Shown: positions 25,942 to 34,011 of the stretch, in pieces | Layout of the letters: each line of letters starts with the position of its first letter | Position numbering within the stretch: position 1 is the stretch's first letter | NCBI RefSeq assembly: GCF_023540835.1 | Contig: NZ_JALKCU010000001.1 | Location: 186,001-250,000 of the forward strand | Direction: 5' to 3' | Length of the DNA stretch: 64,000 bases | Origin: Marivivens geojensis | GTDB taxonomy: Bacteria; Pseudomonadota; Alphaproteobacteria; Rhodobacterales; Rhodobacteraceae | Notes under the pieces: generated by a model | What the model was told of the DNA's origin: nothing | The model's database searches: none | Seen by the model: only the letters and a program-made list of their open reading frames with translations | Made by a program: the position numbers and the translations under genes

Positions 25942-26403
25942 ATGTTGAATAGATTTTCACGCGCCGCGTTGGTTCTTGGCCTTTTCGCTGTCGCGCCCCC
26001 CGTCCTCGCCGGCGGGGAGGACGTTGTGGTCGAAGACGCCTGGTCGCGTGCCTCGATCGGGACGGGCCGACCCGGCGTCGCCTACATGACGCTGCGCAAC
26101 ACCGGGGCTGAACCGGTCGTGGTGACCGGCCTGCGCACCGATCTCGCGATGATGCCGATGATCCATTCGACCACCACCGATGCGCAGGGCGTCACCCGCA
26201 TGTCGCATATGGAGGCGGTGGAGATCGCCGCGGGCGAGGCCGTCGCGCTCGCGCCCGGCGGATTGCACGTCATGCTCATGGACCTTCAGCGGCCGATGGT
26301 CGAGGGCGAGAGCTACACCCTGTCGGTGATCTTCGCCGACGGGACGGAGGCAACGGTCGACGTGCCGATCCTCGGCATCGCGGCGCGGGGGCCGGCGAAC
26401 TGA
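25942..26403 (+). CDS. PCuAC-type periplasmic copper chaperone
   Basis: A 153-residue secreted protein: signal peptide (residues 1-23, cleavage after VLAG), then a cupredoxin-like fold with the Cu(I) site of the PCuAC family: His75, Met87, His109 and Met111, i.e. H-x11-M-x21-H-x-M. PCuAC passes copper to Sco or directly to CuA of cytochrome oxidase. Placement between two sco genes fits this. The stop overlaps the next ATG (TGATG at 26401), so translation is coupled to the second sco gene. Confidence 0.92.
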   Translation: MLNRFSRAALVLGLFAVAPPVLAGGEDVVVEDAWSRASIGTGRPGVAYMTLRNTGAEPVVVTGLRTDLAMMPMIHSTTTDAQGVTRMSHMEAVEIAAGEAVALAPGGLHVMLMDLQRPMVEGESYTLSVIFADGTEATVDVPILGIAARGPAN

Positions 26404-27035
26404 TGCGGCGGCGCGCGCTCCTGCAATACGGCGCGCTCGGTTTCGGCGTCGCCGCGGCCACGCTCTTCGCGGGCTGGTGGCAGGTCGACGGCCCCGGCGC
26501 GCCGGACACCGCCACGGGCGACGGGCGTCCGCTGCCGCTCACCGCGATGGACTTCGCCCTCACCGACCACGAAGGACAGCCGGTCGGGCCGGAGACGCTG
26601 CTCGGCCGTGCCTCGCTCGTCTTCTTCGGTTTCACCTGGTGCCCCCAGGTCTGCCCGACCACGCTCGCCGACATCTCGCACTGGCTCGACGGTCTTGGGG
26701 ACGAAGCAGATGCGCTCGACGTCGTACTGATCACCGTCGATCCGGAGCGGGATACCATTGACGCGATGGCCGAGTATATCGGCTATTTCCATCCGCAGGT
26801 CCGCGGCTGGTCCGGCAGCCCGGCAGAGATCGCGCGCGCGGCGGACGGCTTCCGGGTGCGTTATGAGAAAGTATCCCTCGAAGGTGGCAATTACACGATG
26901 GACCACACCGCGGGCGTGTTCCTGTTCGATGCCGAAGGCGCGTTCGTCAGCATCATCGACTACCACGAGCCCCGCGACTTCGCGCTGCCGAAGATCCGCC
27001 GCGCGATGGCCGCACCTGACGGAGCCACCGGCTGA
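26403..27035 (+). CDS. Sco family copper chaperone, second of two in the island
   Basis: A 210-residue Sco protein starting with an arginine-rich, Tat-like leader (MRRRALLQYGALGFGVAAAT). Copper ligands are Cys80 and Cys84 (WCPQVCPTT) and His168 (TMDHTAG). It differs enough from the neighbouring Sco to suggest distinct partners or one serving as reductant and the other as copper donor, as proposed for other Sco/PCuAC pairs. A hairpin at 27038 follows and a new MerR-type promoter then drives the ATPase gene. Confidence 0.9.
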   Translation: MRRRALLQYGALGFGVAAATLFAGWWQVDGPGAPDTATGDGRPLPLTAMDFALTDHEGQPVGPETLLGRASLVFFGFTWCPQVCPTTLADISHWLDGLGDEADALDVVLITVDPERDTIDAMAEYIGYFHPQVRGWSGSPAEIARAADGFRVRYEKVSLEGGNYTMDHTAGVFLFDAEGAFVSIIDYHEPRDFALPKIRRAMAAPDGATG

Positions 27036-27037
27036 TA

Positions 27038-27055
27038 GCCGCTGCCGGCAGCGGC
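27038..27055 (+). terminator. GC-rich hairpin after the second sco gene
   Basis: GCCGCTG-CCGG-CAGCGGC, seven perfect pairs with four-base loop, 2 bp after the stop codon. No T-run follows, so it is a weak or Rho-aided terminator. Confidence 0.45.
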
Positions 27056-27086
27056 CTGCCGCCATACGAAGTGGCGCAGGCAGCAC

Positions 27087-27117
27087 TTGAAGCTACAGTT
27101 GCTGCAGGTCTTATGTT
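27087..27117 (+). promoter_or_regulatory. MerR-type promoter of the P-type ATPase gene
   Basis: TTGAAG (27087-27092) and TATGTT (27112-27117) are separated by 19 bp with the dyad CTACAG-TTG-CTGCAG (27093-27107) in the spacer. The half-site CTACA is shared with the two dyads around merR, indicating control by the same regulator. Confidence 0.7.
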
Positions 27118-27151
27118 TATGCCCGAACCGGAAGAATAACGGAGAATCACC

Positions 27152-29446
27152 ATGGCCGACGGGAGCACAGAACTACGCGAATGGCGCGTGACGGGCATGG
27201 ATTGCGGGTCCTGCGCCGCCAAGGTGCGCGGCGCGGTCGAGCGCCTGCCGGGCGTGGCGGATGTCGATGTGGCACTTATGGCCGAGCGGCTGCGTCTGAC
27301 GCTCGACGAGCGTCAGACCTCTCCCGAAAGCATCGAGAAAGCCGTTCGCGGGGTCGGGTTCGGCATTGCGGCAAAGGGAGCGCAACCAGAGAAGCCCAAG
27401 GGTGGCTTCGTCCTGCCCGATGGTGCGTTTCCCCTGGCCGCGGAAGCCCCGGACCCCAAGGGCGAGCCTGCGGAAGACGCCGCAGAGCAGCCGCAGGAGG
27501 CACCGACGCCGTCCTGGTATCAGACAGCGAAGGGGCAGCTCGTGATCGGCACAGGGGCCCTTCTGGCGGCAGCCTGGGCATCTCGCTTCGCGTTTCCCGC
27601 GGATATCGCCCATTGGGCCTTCATCCTTGCGACCCTGATCGGACTCGTCCCCGTGGCGCAGCGCGCGTTCGCCATGGCGCGGGCAAGGATGCCCTTCACG
27701 ATCGAGATGCTGATGACGATCGCCGCTGGCGGCGCGCTGGTGATCGGCGAGGCAGAAGAGGCCGCGCTGGTCGTCTTTCTCTTCGCGGTGGGCGAGTTGC
27801 TGGAAGGGGTCGCGGCCGGCAAGGCGCGCGACAGCATCCGGGCACTCTCGAAGCTCGTGCCGAAGACGGCGCAGCTCGAGGTGGGTGGCAAGATCCGTGA
27901 GGTCCCGGCGGAGCGGCTCCAGGTCGGCCAGGTCGTTCAGGTCCGCCCCGGTGACAGGGTGCCCTGTGACGGCGAGGTGATCGATGGCACCTCGGGTGTC
28001 GACGAGAGCCCGGTGACGGGCGAGAGTGTCCCGAGCCTCAAGGAGCCGGGCGCGGAGGTCTTCGCCGGGTCGATCAACGCGGAGGCGCTCTTGCGCGTGC
28101 GAGTCACGAAGGCAGCCGACGACAACACCATCGCTCGCATCGTCCGCCTCGTGGAGGAAGCCGAGAGCGCCCGCGCCCCGACCGAGCGCTTCATCGACCG
28201 GTTCAGCCGGGTCTACATGCCCGCCGTCGTCGGAGCCGCAGTCCTCGTCGCCGTCGTTCCGCCGCTGGCCTTCGGGCTGGCCTGGGGCGACTGGGTCTAC
28301 CGCGCCTTGGCGCTTCTGCTGATCGGCTGCCCCTGCGCGCTGGTCATCTCGGTGCCGGCCTCGATCACTTCGGCGCTCTCCACGGGGGCCCGCAACGGCC
28401 TGCTGATGAAGGGCGGCGCCGTGATCGAGGCCGCGGCCCGCACGACCCATGTGGCATTCGACAAGACCGGAACCCTCACCCACGGCAAGCCCCGTGTCAC
28501 CGACATCACGGCTCTTTCGGGAAGCGTGGACGAACTTCTGTCCCTCGCCGCCGGGGTCGAGAGCGGTGCGAGCCACCCGCTCGGACAGGCAATATGCGCA
28601 GAGGCAGAGCGGCGCGGCGTGGATGCGGCAGCAACGACCGGCGGCCACGCGCTGCCCGGCAAGGGGGCGGAAGCCGCCATCGACGGCGTGACCGTCAGCG
28701 TGGGCTCCCCGCGGCTTGCGGATGAGCGTGGCGCGCTCACGAACGACCTGCGGACCTGCGTGGCGGCACTGGAAGCCGGGGGCAAGACGGTGGTCATCGT
28801 GTTGCGCGATGACGTGCCCCAGGGCCTCATTGCGCTCAGGGACGAGCCGCGCGCCGATGCGGCCGTCGCCGTGGCGCAACTCCGCACGCTTGGCATCTCA
28901 TCCGTGATGCTGACCGGGGACAACAAACGCACGGCGCAGGCCATCGCCGAAGGGCTTGGGATCGCGCATCACTCCGAACTCATGCCGGAAGACAAGGTGA
29001 CGGCGATCCGTGATCTGACGTCCGACGCACGCGTGATGATGATCGGCGATGGGATCAACGATGCACCCGCGCTTGCCGCCGCCCATGTCGGCGTCGCCAT
29101 GGGCTCGGGCACCGATGTCGCGCTGGAGACGGCCGACGCGGCGATCCTGCGCAATCGCGTGACCGATGTGGCGAGCAAGATCCGCCTCGCCCGCGCGACC
29201 ATGACAAACATTCGCCAGAACATCGCCATCGCACTCGGGTTGAAGGCGGTCTTCCTCGTGACCACCCTGCTCGGGATCACCGGCCTCTGGATCGCAATCC
29301 TCGCAGACACGGGCGCCACAGTACTGGTAACGATGAACGCCCTCCGGCTGCTGTTCTTCCGGCCCTCCGTGGCGATCGACACGCCGCAACATGCGAGCCA
29401 TGACAACGGAAACACGCGCTCCGACCGCGTATCCGCAACGACTTGA
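27152..29446 (+). CDS. zntA: Heavy-metal P1B-type ATPase, Zn/Cd/Pb subgroup (ZntA/CadA-like)
   Basis: A 764-residue inner-membrane pump. One N-terminal HMA domain has Cys18 and Cys21 (GMDCGSC); a Pro/Glu linker (about 85-125) leads to eight membrane helices. Seen are TGES at 289-292, the membrane CPC at 393-395, the phosphorylated DKTGTLT (Asp437), the HP of SGASHPLG, and GDGINDAP. In the last helices, LKAVFLV and LADTGATVLVT carry the Lys and Asp that define the Zn/Cd/Pb group, as opposed to copper pumps. It therefore exports divalent metal even though its neighbours are copper chaperones. RBS: CGGAGAA before the ATG. Confidence 0.93.
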   Translation: MADGSTELREWRVTGMDCGSCAAKVRGAVERLPGVADVDVALMAERLRLTLDERQTSPESIEKAVRGVGFGIAAKGAQPEKPKGGFVLPDGAFPLAAEAPDPKGEPAEDAAEQPQEAPTPSWYQTAKGQLVIGTGALLAAAWASRFAFPADIAHWAFILATLIGLVPVAQRAFAMARARMPFTIEMLMTIAAGGALVIGEAEEAALVVFLFAVGELLEGVAAGKARDSIRALSKLVPKTAQLEVGGKIREVPAERLQVGQVVQVRPGDRVPCDGEVIDGTSGVDESPVTGESVPSLKEPGAEVFAGSINAEALLRVRVTKAADDNTIARIVRLVEEAESARAPTERFIDRFSRVYMPAVVGAAVLVAVVPPLAFGLAWGDWVYRALALLLIGCPCALVISVPASITSALSTGARNGLLMKGGAVIEAAARTTHVAFDKTGTLTHGKPRVTDITALSGSVDELLSLAAGVESGASHPLGQAICAEAERRGVDAAATTGGHALPGKGAEAAIDGVTVSVGSPRLADERGALTNDLRTCVAALEAGGKTVVIVLRDDVPQGLIALRDEPRADAAVAVAQLRTLGISSVMLTGDNKRTAQAIAEGLGIAHHSELMPEDKVTAIRDLTSDARVMMIGDGINDAPALAAAHVGVAMGSGTDVALETADAAILRNRVTDVASKIRLARATMTNIRQNIAIALGLKAVFLVTTLLGITGLWIAILADTGATVLVTMNALRLLFFRPSVAIDTPQHASHDNGNTRSDRVSATT

Positions 29447-29458
29447 AAGGATATATTC

Positions 29459-29926
29459 ATGACCCTCACCAGACGTGCCCTGCTGGCGATTACCGCGAGC
29501 TTCGCTGCCACCGTTCCCCTTCCAGGAATGGCCCAGACTGCGCCCGCAATCCACGTGCTGAAGGACCCGAACTGTGGGTGCTGCACTGCCTGGATCGATA
29601 TCCTGAAAGAAGACGGATTCACCGTCACTACCGAGCGCAGTTTCGGCACCCTCCTGATCCGGCACAAACTCGAGAACGGCATCCCCCAGAATATAACCTC
29701 CTGCCACACCGGTGAGATCGAGGGCTATTTCATCGAGGGCCACGTCCCGCCCGCCGACATTCGACGGCTGCTGTCCGAGCGCCCCGATGCTGTCGGTCTT
29801 GCGGTGCCCGGCATGCCCTACGGTTCGCCAGGCATGGGCCTGGAAGAGAGCCGCGAGGCCTACGATGTGTTCCTGATCCGGCACGACGGCAGCACCGAGG
29901 TGTTCACGCGCTACGAGGCTGCATGA
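29459..29926 (+). CDS. DUF411 periplasmic metal-binding protein
   Basis: A 155-residue exported protein with a Tat-like leader (LTRRALLAITASFA) and the DUF411 core: CGCC at residues 39-42 in DPNCGCCTAWI, a further Cys in ITSCHTGEIEGYFIEGHVP, and PGMPYGSPGM near the end. DUF411 proteins are thioredoxin-like and are found beside copper and silver resistance genes; they are thought to bind metal in the periplasm. It lies 12 bp after the ATPase gene with its own ribosome site and ends the plus-strand metal module; the next genes run towards it. Confidence 0.88.
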   Translation: MTLTRRALLAITASFAATVPLPGMAQTAPAIHVLKDPNCGCCTAWIDILKEDGFTVTTERSFGTLLIRHKLENGIPQNITSCHTGEIEGYFIEGHVPPADIRRLLSERPDAVGLAVPGMPYGSPGMGLEESREAYDVFLIRHDGSTEVFTRYEAA

Positions 29927-30018
29927 CCTTCCCTGGTTTGGTCGTGTCACCGCCCCTCACCACTCGGACACATGTACTTGTCGCCGCGGCATGAACTCCC
30001 AGGCGCGGTTCGCGGTGG

Positions 30019-30444
30019 TCAAGGCCGATAGGCAGCATCCTGCTGCCAGCCGGTGAAGCCGGTCTGCATGACGACGACGTTCGACCGTCCCGCGACCCGC
30101 AGCGCGAAGGCCGCCTGTGCCGAGAGGCTGCCGGTGTTGCAGAACAGGATGGTCATGCGGCCCTCGGGGATCTCGTCGATCCGGTCGAGCACCTCGCGCC
30201 ACTCAATGTTGACGGCACCGGGGATGGTGCCTTCCTCAAACTGACCCGCATCGCGGGTGTCGACGAAAAGCGCGGTCTCGAACACGGTCTGGTCGATCTG
30301 CTGGGGCAGGATGATGCCGGATTCGTATTCCGAGAACATCATGTATTCCTGCATGACCTCAACGGCTGCGTCTTGTGCCAAGGCGGGCGCTGCATGCAGC
30401 CCGAGCGCGACGGTCGTCGCCAAAAGTAGTTGTTTCAGGGTCAT
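30019..30444 (-). CDS. Periplasmic rhodanese-like sulfurtransferase
   Basis: A 141-residue single-domain rhodanese with a clear signal peptide (MTLKQLLLATTVALGLHAAPALA). The active-site loop is FCNTGSLS with Cys102, and DTRDAGQFEEGTIPGAVNI is the usual first half of the fold. It would move sulfane sulfur or act on persulfides in the periplasm. It is the last gene of the minus-strand operon that starts with the hydroxylase gene at 33924. Confidence 0.88.
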   Translation of the reverse strand: MTLKQLLLATTVALGLHAAPALAQDAAVEVMQEYMMFSEYESGIILPQQIDQTVFETALFVDTRDAGQFEEGTIPGAVNIEWREVLDRIDEIPEGRMTILFCNTGSLSAQAAFALRVAGRSNVVVMQTGFTGWQQDAAYRP

Positions 30445-30485
30445 CCGGGGGTATCCTCCATTCCGGTTTCTTGGTGTTCGGGTGT

Positions 30486-30791
30486 TCAGGTGTTTCGTGC
30501 AAGCCAGCCCTTCGTGCCGCCCTCGAGCCAGAGGGCGTCCGGGTGGCCCAACTTCTTCAGTATGTCCGCACCCTCTGCTGACCGACCGCCGCCCTTGCCG
30601 CAGATGGTCACGGGTGTCTTTCCAACCGGCATTTCACCGGTGCAGTCTTCGAGTTCGGCCAGCGGGATATGCGGGATATGGACGGCGCCCGTCACATGGG
30701 CGGAGGAGAAGTCTTCCGCGTCGCGGACGTCGATCATGTGTAAGCAATCCGGGTTGGCCGCGAGGGCGGCGAGCGTGAGCATTTGAGCCAT
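30486..30791 (-). CDS. Cytoplasmic single-domain rhodanese
   Basis: A 101-residue rhodanese without a signal peptide: MIDVRDAEDFSSAHVTGA, and the active-site loop ICGKGGGRSAEG with Cys64. The start ATG 30791 overlaps the dsrE stop (TGATG), so the two are made together, and a persulfide handover between the DsrE protein and this rhodanese is likely. The open frame continues 72 codons upstream inside dsrE but that is a shadow. Confidence 0.88.
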   Translation of the reverse strand: MAQMLTLAALAANPDCLHMIDVRDAEDFSSAHVTGAVHIPHIPLAELEDCTGEMPVGKTPVTICGKGGGRSAEGADILKKLGHPDALWLEGGTKGWLARNT

Positions 30792-31144
30792 CAGACCACC
30801 AGCACCTTGTCGACGGCGAGCGTCGCCTGGGCGAGTTCGTCCATGGTCGATCGGCTCGCCCCCTCCATCATGTCGCCCTCGGTCAGGCCGCGCGCATCCA
30901 TGGAGGTACCGCACATAAGGACGCGCCCCTTGGCGGATAAGAGCCTGCGGAGTGTGCGCTCGAGGTTGTAGTAGCCATCGGGCGTCTTCTGCCCCGCCTT
31001 GGCACAAAGCACCGCGTCGGCTATCAGGAAGACGGTGATTTCCGCTTCAGGTTCGTTCTTGGCAAGCGCGTGGGCCATGCGCAGCCCGTTGAAGCTACGC
31101 TCGTTGCCGTAGGGCGGATCGTTCAGAAGGATCAGGTGTTTCAT
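30791..31144 (-). CDS. DsrE/DsrF-like family sulfur carrier
   Basis: A 117-residue DsrE-fold protein. It starts MKHLILLNDPPYGNERSFNG and has candidate sulfur-carrying cysteines at 47 (AVLCAKAG) and 78 (VLMCGTSMDARG). The position of Cys78 corresponds to the conserved cysteine of DsrE relatives that bind persulfide sulfur. It lies between the broken DUF1499 gene and the rhodanese gene in one operon. Confidence 0.88.
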   Translation of the reverse strand: MKHLILLNDPPYGNERSFNGLRMAHALAKNEPEAEITVFLIADAVLCAKAGQKTPDGYYNLERTLRRLLSAKGRVLMCGTSMDARGLTEGDMMEGASRSTMDELAQATLAVDKVLVV

Positions 31145-31153
31145 TTTGGGTCC

Positions 31154-31770
31154 TCAGGTCCGGGCGCGCGTTTCAAGCTCCGACAGGAAGGCTTCGATGC
31201 GTCGTGCATTGGCCCCGCGGTCGATCTGGCCGAGGCGCGAGCGCGAGCGCATGTCGATGCGAGCGCCGCTTTCGGTTTCGGTCACGCGGATTGCCACCTC
31301 GTCCTCGAAGGCAAACAGACGGCTCCGGGCGATGGCCTCGATCTGGCTCTCCGCGGGATCGGCCGACAGCACCTCCCAGCCGCGCTGTTCCACGAGGGCG
31401 AGCGCCGCCGCGAACGCCTCGTCTGCGGAGACCGGCAGGTCCAGCGGGCGTACGTCCAGATAGGCGGCGCGCTGCGGGCTGCGATCTCGAACGCCGCACC
31501 AAGACATGCGACCGGCAGCGACAGGATCAACCCCAGCAGGACCGCGCCAGCGCGACCGTTCCTGCGGCGCAGCCAGACCACCAGCCCGGCCAGCGCGGCG
31601 ATGACGCCGGCACCGGCCGCCCAGGCGCTCCAGCCGGCAAGGTCATAGGCCTGCGGCCAGGGCCAGCCGCCCGCCCGGAAGCCCCAGACAGAGACTGCAA
31701 GAAGCGCGATTGAGGCGACGCCCAACAAGATCGAAAGGAAGCCCAGAGAGCGGGCAAGCGTGTCAGGCAT
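31154..31770 (-). pseudogene. DUF1499 family membrane protein, broken by an out-of-frame deletion
   Basis: The frame from ATG 31770 (MPDTLARSLGFLSILLGVAS) gives the N-terminal half of a DUF1499 protein with three or four membrane helices and runs into the conserved ARSAPPI, then into non-family sequence. The C-terminal half (RAAYLDVRPLDLPV up to ANARRIEAFLSELE) is in another frame ending at 31154. The two conserved parts meet on the same bases, around 31470-31490, where the DNA for APPI in one frame is the DNA for RAAY in the other. About 35 residues that normally lie between are absent. This fits a deletion at a short homology, leaving the gene non-functional. The start overlaps the MFS stop. 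Confidence 0.75.
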
Positions 31771-33073
31771 CTGCAAGCTCCCGTGGGCTGGCGGGGTTCA
31801 GTCGCGGGTGGGTTTCCTCGGAGAGCCAGAACAGAAGCCCGCCGGAGACGAACATGGATACCGCAACGAACCAGAAGGCCGCTTCCGCAGCGCCGGTCAG
31901 GCTGGCCGCCAGCCCGAGACCGAGCGCGCCGATCGCGTAGCCGAGGTCGCGCCAGAAGCGGTAGATTCCGATGGCCGAGCCGCGCCAGGCCGGCGGGGTG
32001 ATGTCGGCGACCGCCGCCCCGAGGTTCGGATAGAGGAGCGCCATGCCGAAGCCGGCCACCCCGGCCGAGACCGACCACCATAGCGCGCCGGTGCCCATGA
32101 CCACCATCGCCACGCCAGCACCGCAGATCCACATGCCGAGCACGTTGGGCCAGAAGCGCCCGACATGGTCCGACAGCCGCCCGGTGACAAGTTGCGAGCC
32201 GCCCCAGACAAAACCGTAGGTGCCGACGATCCAGCCGACCTCGGTCAAGGTCGCGCCTTGCGTCACGAGGAAGACCGGGAACAGCGCCCAGACCAGCGCA
32301 TCGACGAACTTCTCGACCAGCCCCGCCTGGGAGATCGCGAAAAGCCGACGGTCGCGCCAGCTCATCACCGCGAAGACCTCTCCCGTCGTGGGATTCTCGG
32401 ACACGCCCTGCGGATAGCGCGGTAGGGCTTTCGGCGGCGCTGCCTTGTGCGCGGCAGTTTCTGCCTTCGCCCAAGGAAGCGTGTCTTTCACCCAGACAAC
32501 CGTCAGGACCAGTGCCAGTAGGACCACCGCCATGCCGAAGACCAGCAGGCCGACACGTGCCCCCAGCCACTCGGCGGCATATGCGGTGACGACGCCCGCG
32601 ATCGCCACGCCGACATAGCCGGAGAATTCGTTGAGCCCCATGGTGAGGCCACGTTCCTCGGCCCTCGTGATATCGAGTTTGGCGGTCTGCGTCATCGACC
32701 AGCAAAGGCCCTGATTGACGCCCAAAAGCACAGTCGCCGCGACGATCCAGTTCCAGTCCGGCGCGGACCAGATCATCACCGGGATCGGCAGCGCCACGAC
32801 CCAGCCCCAGAACAGCACCCGCTTGCGCCCGATCCGCTCGGACCACCGCCCGGCGACGAAGTTCATCACCGCCTTAACCGCACCGAAGGCCACGACGAAG
32901 GACGCCAGCAGCAGGAACGAGCCGCGCTCGAGCCCGAACTCGCTTTCGGCCAGCGCCGGGACCACCGTGCGCGTCATGCCGATGGCGAAACCCACCAGCA
33001 TGACCTGGATCAGCTGATGCGCGACCTGGACCCGGTTCTCGCGGATGCCGCGCGTGTACTCACACGCGGTCAT
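31763..33073 (-). CDS. Major facilitator superfamily transporter
   Basis: A 436-residue inner-membrane transporter with twelve predicted helices and a cytoplasmic loop in the middle (about residues 200-240). MFS signatures are GRWSERIGRKRVLF after helix 2 and GRLSDHVGRFWP after helix 8. No specific substrate family can be named; it is the type found in operons with ArsR-rhodanese regulators and rhodaneses, where export or import of sulfur or metal species is suspected. Its start overlaps the upstream hydroxylase gene by ATGA and its end overlaps the DUF1499 pseudogene. Confidence 0.9.
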   Translation of the reverse strand: MTACEYTRGIRENRVQVAHQLIQVMLVGFAIGMTRTVVPALAESEFGLERGSFLLLASFVVAFGAVKAVMNFVAGRWSERIGRKRVLFWGWVVALPIPVMIWSAPDWNWIVAATVLLGVNQGLCWSMTQTAKLDITRAEERGLTMGLNEFSGYVGVAIAGVVTAYAAEWLGARVGLLVFGMAVVLLALVLTVVWVKDTLPWAKAETAAHKAAPPKALPRYPQGVSENPTTGEVFAVMSWRDRRLFAISQAGLVEKFVDALVWALFPVFLVTQGATLTEVGWIVGTYGFVWGGSQLVTGRLSDHVGRFWPNVLGMWICGAGVAMVVMGTGALWWSVSAGVAGFGMALLYPNLGAAVADITPPAWRGSAIGIYRFWRDLGYAIGALGLGLAASLTGAAEAAFWFVAVSMFVSGGLLFWLSEETHPRLNPASPRELADA

Positions 33074-33924
33074 TCGGCGGGCTCCTTCGTCGTGATGCGC
33101 GGGTCGAGCGCGCCGCCCGAGGCCGGTCCGCGTAAAGGCTGGACCAGCATCCGGTCGAGCCAGAGATCGCGGCGCGTGCGGAACTGCTCGATGCCGATCT
33201 CCATCCCCTCATGCCCCTTGGCGGGCTGGGCGATGTAGGTGCCGAGGAGCTGGTCCCACCACGGCAGGTTGAAGCCGTAGTTCGAGTTGGTCACGCGCGG
33301 GTCAATGGAATGGTGGACGCGGTGCATGTCGGGCGTGACCACGATCAGCCGCAGCACCCCGTCTACCGGGCGCGGCAGGTCGATGTTGGCGTGGTTGAAG
33401 AGCGCTGTGGCGTTCAGGATCACCTCGAACAGCAGCACCGCGACGGCGGGCGGTCCGAGCGCCGCGACCACCGCCAGCTTGATCTCCATCGAGATGAGGA
33501 TCTCCACGGGATGGAACCGCAGTCCCGTGGTCGCGTCGAAGTCGAGATCGGCGTGGTGCATCCGGTGCAGCTGCCAGAGCCCAGGCACTGCGTGGAACAT
33601 CACGTACTGGAGGTAGATCGCCAGATCGAGCAACAGCATCGAAACCACAACCGCGACCCAGATCGGCACATCGAGATTGTTGAATAGGCCCAAGCCGTGA
33701 TCCTCGGCCATGACGGCGAGCCCGACGGCGATGATCGGGAAGGTCAGCCGCAGGATCGCGGTGTCGAGCACCACAAGCGCGAGGTTGTTCGTCCAGCGGA
33801 TGACGCGCGGGATCTCCCGACGCCTCCGCGGCGCCGCCACCTCCCACAGCGCCATGGCCACCAAGACGCCGAGAAAGGCAGCAAGGCGAATGGTTAGTTC
33901 AGCGGCGAGGATGGTCTCGGACAT
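33070..33924 (-). CDS. Sterol desaturase / fatty acid hydroxylase family protein
   Basis: A 284-residue membrane di-iron oxygenase. Helices lie at about residues 10-30, 45-70 and 88-110. The histidine clusters are H111 with H120, H123 and H124 (QLHRMHH), H138, H178 (FNHAN), and H201, H204 and H205 (MHRVHH), as in the family. It would hydroxylate or desaturate a lipid. First gene of the minus-strand operon, 88 bp from the divergent arsR-rhodanese gene with the ArsR-type palindrome between. Why a lipid hydroxylase is grouped with sulfur-transfer genes is not clear; membrane adjustment under stress is one idea. Confidence 0.88.
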   Translation of the reverse strand: MSETILAAELTIRLAAFLGVLVAMALWEVAAPRRRREIPRVIRWTNNLALVVLDTAILRLTFPIIAVGLAVMAEDHGLGLFNNLDVPIWVAVVVSMLLLDLAIYLQYVMFHAVPGLWQLHRMHHADLDFDATTGLRFHPVEILISMEIKLAVVAALGPPAVAVLLFEVILNATALFNHANIDLPRPVDGVLRLIVVTPDMHRVHHSIDPRVTNSNYGFNLPWWDQLLGTYIAQPAKGHEGMEIGIEQFRTRRDLWLDRMLVQPLRGPASGGALDPRITTKEPAE

Positions 33925-33968
33925 GGGATGTGGACTTCGGACTTGTGGGACGCGATGAAATCGCTATT

Positions 33969-33988
33969 ATTCAAGTTATCGCTTGAAT
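33969..33988. promoter_or_regulatory. ArsR-type operator palindrome
   Basis: ATTCAAG-N6-CTTGAAT, seven perfect pairs around a six-base centre, midway between the divergent starts at 33924 and 34012. ArsR/SmtB repressors bind such 7-n-7 AT-rich palindromes. It should control both the ArsR-rhodanese gene and the six-gene operon. Confidence 0.75.
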
Positions 33989-34011
33989 GATGTAGCGTCA
34001 GGAGGCACGAC

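Noticed and set aside
27173-28879. 568-codon open frame antisense to the P-type ATPase
   Set aside because: It is a GC-driven shadow; its translation is low-complexity (His, Arg, Gly rich) and the opposite strand codes for an unmistakable ATPase.
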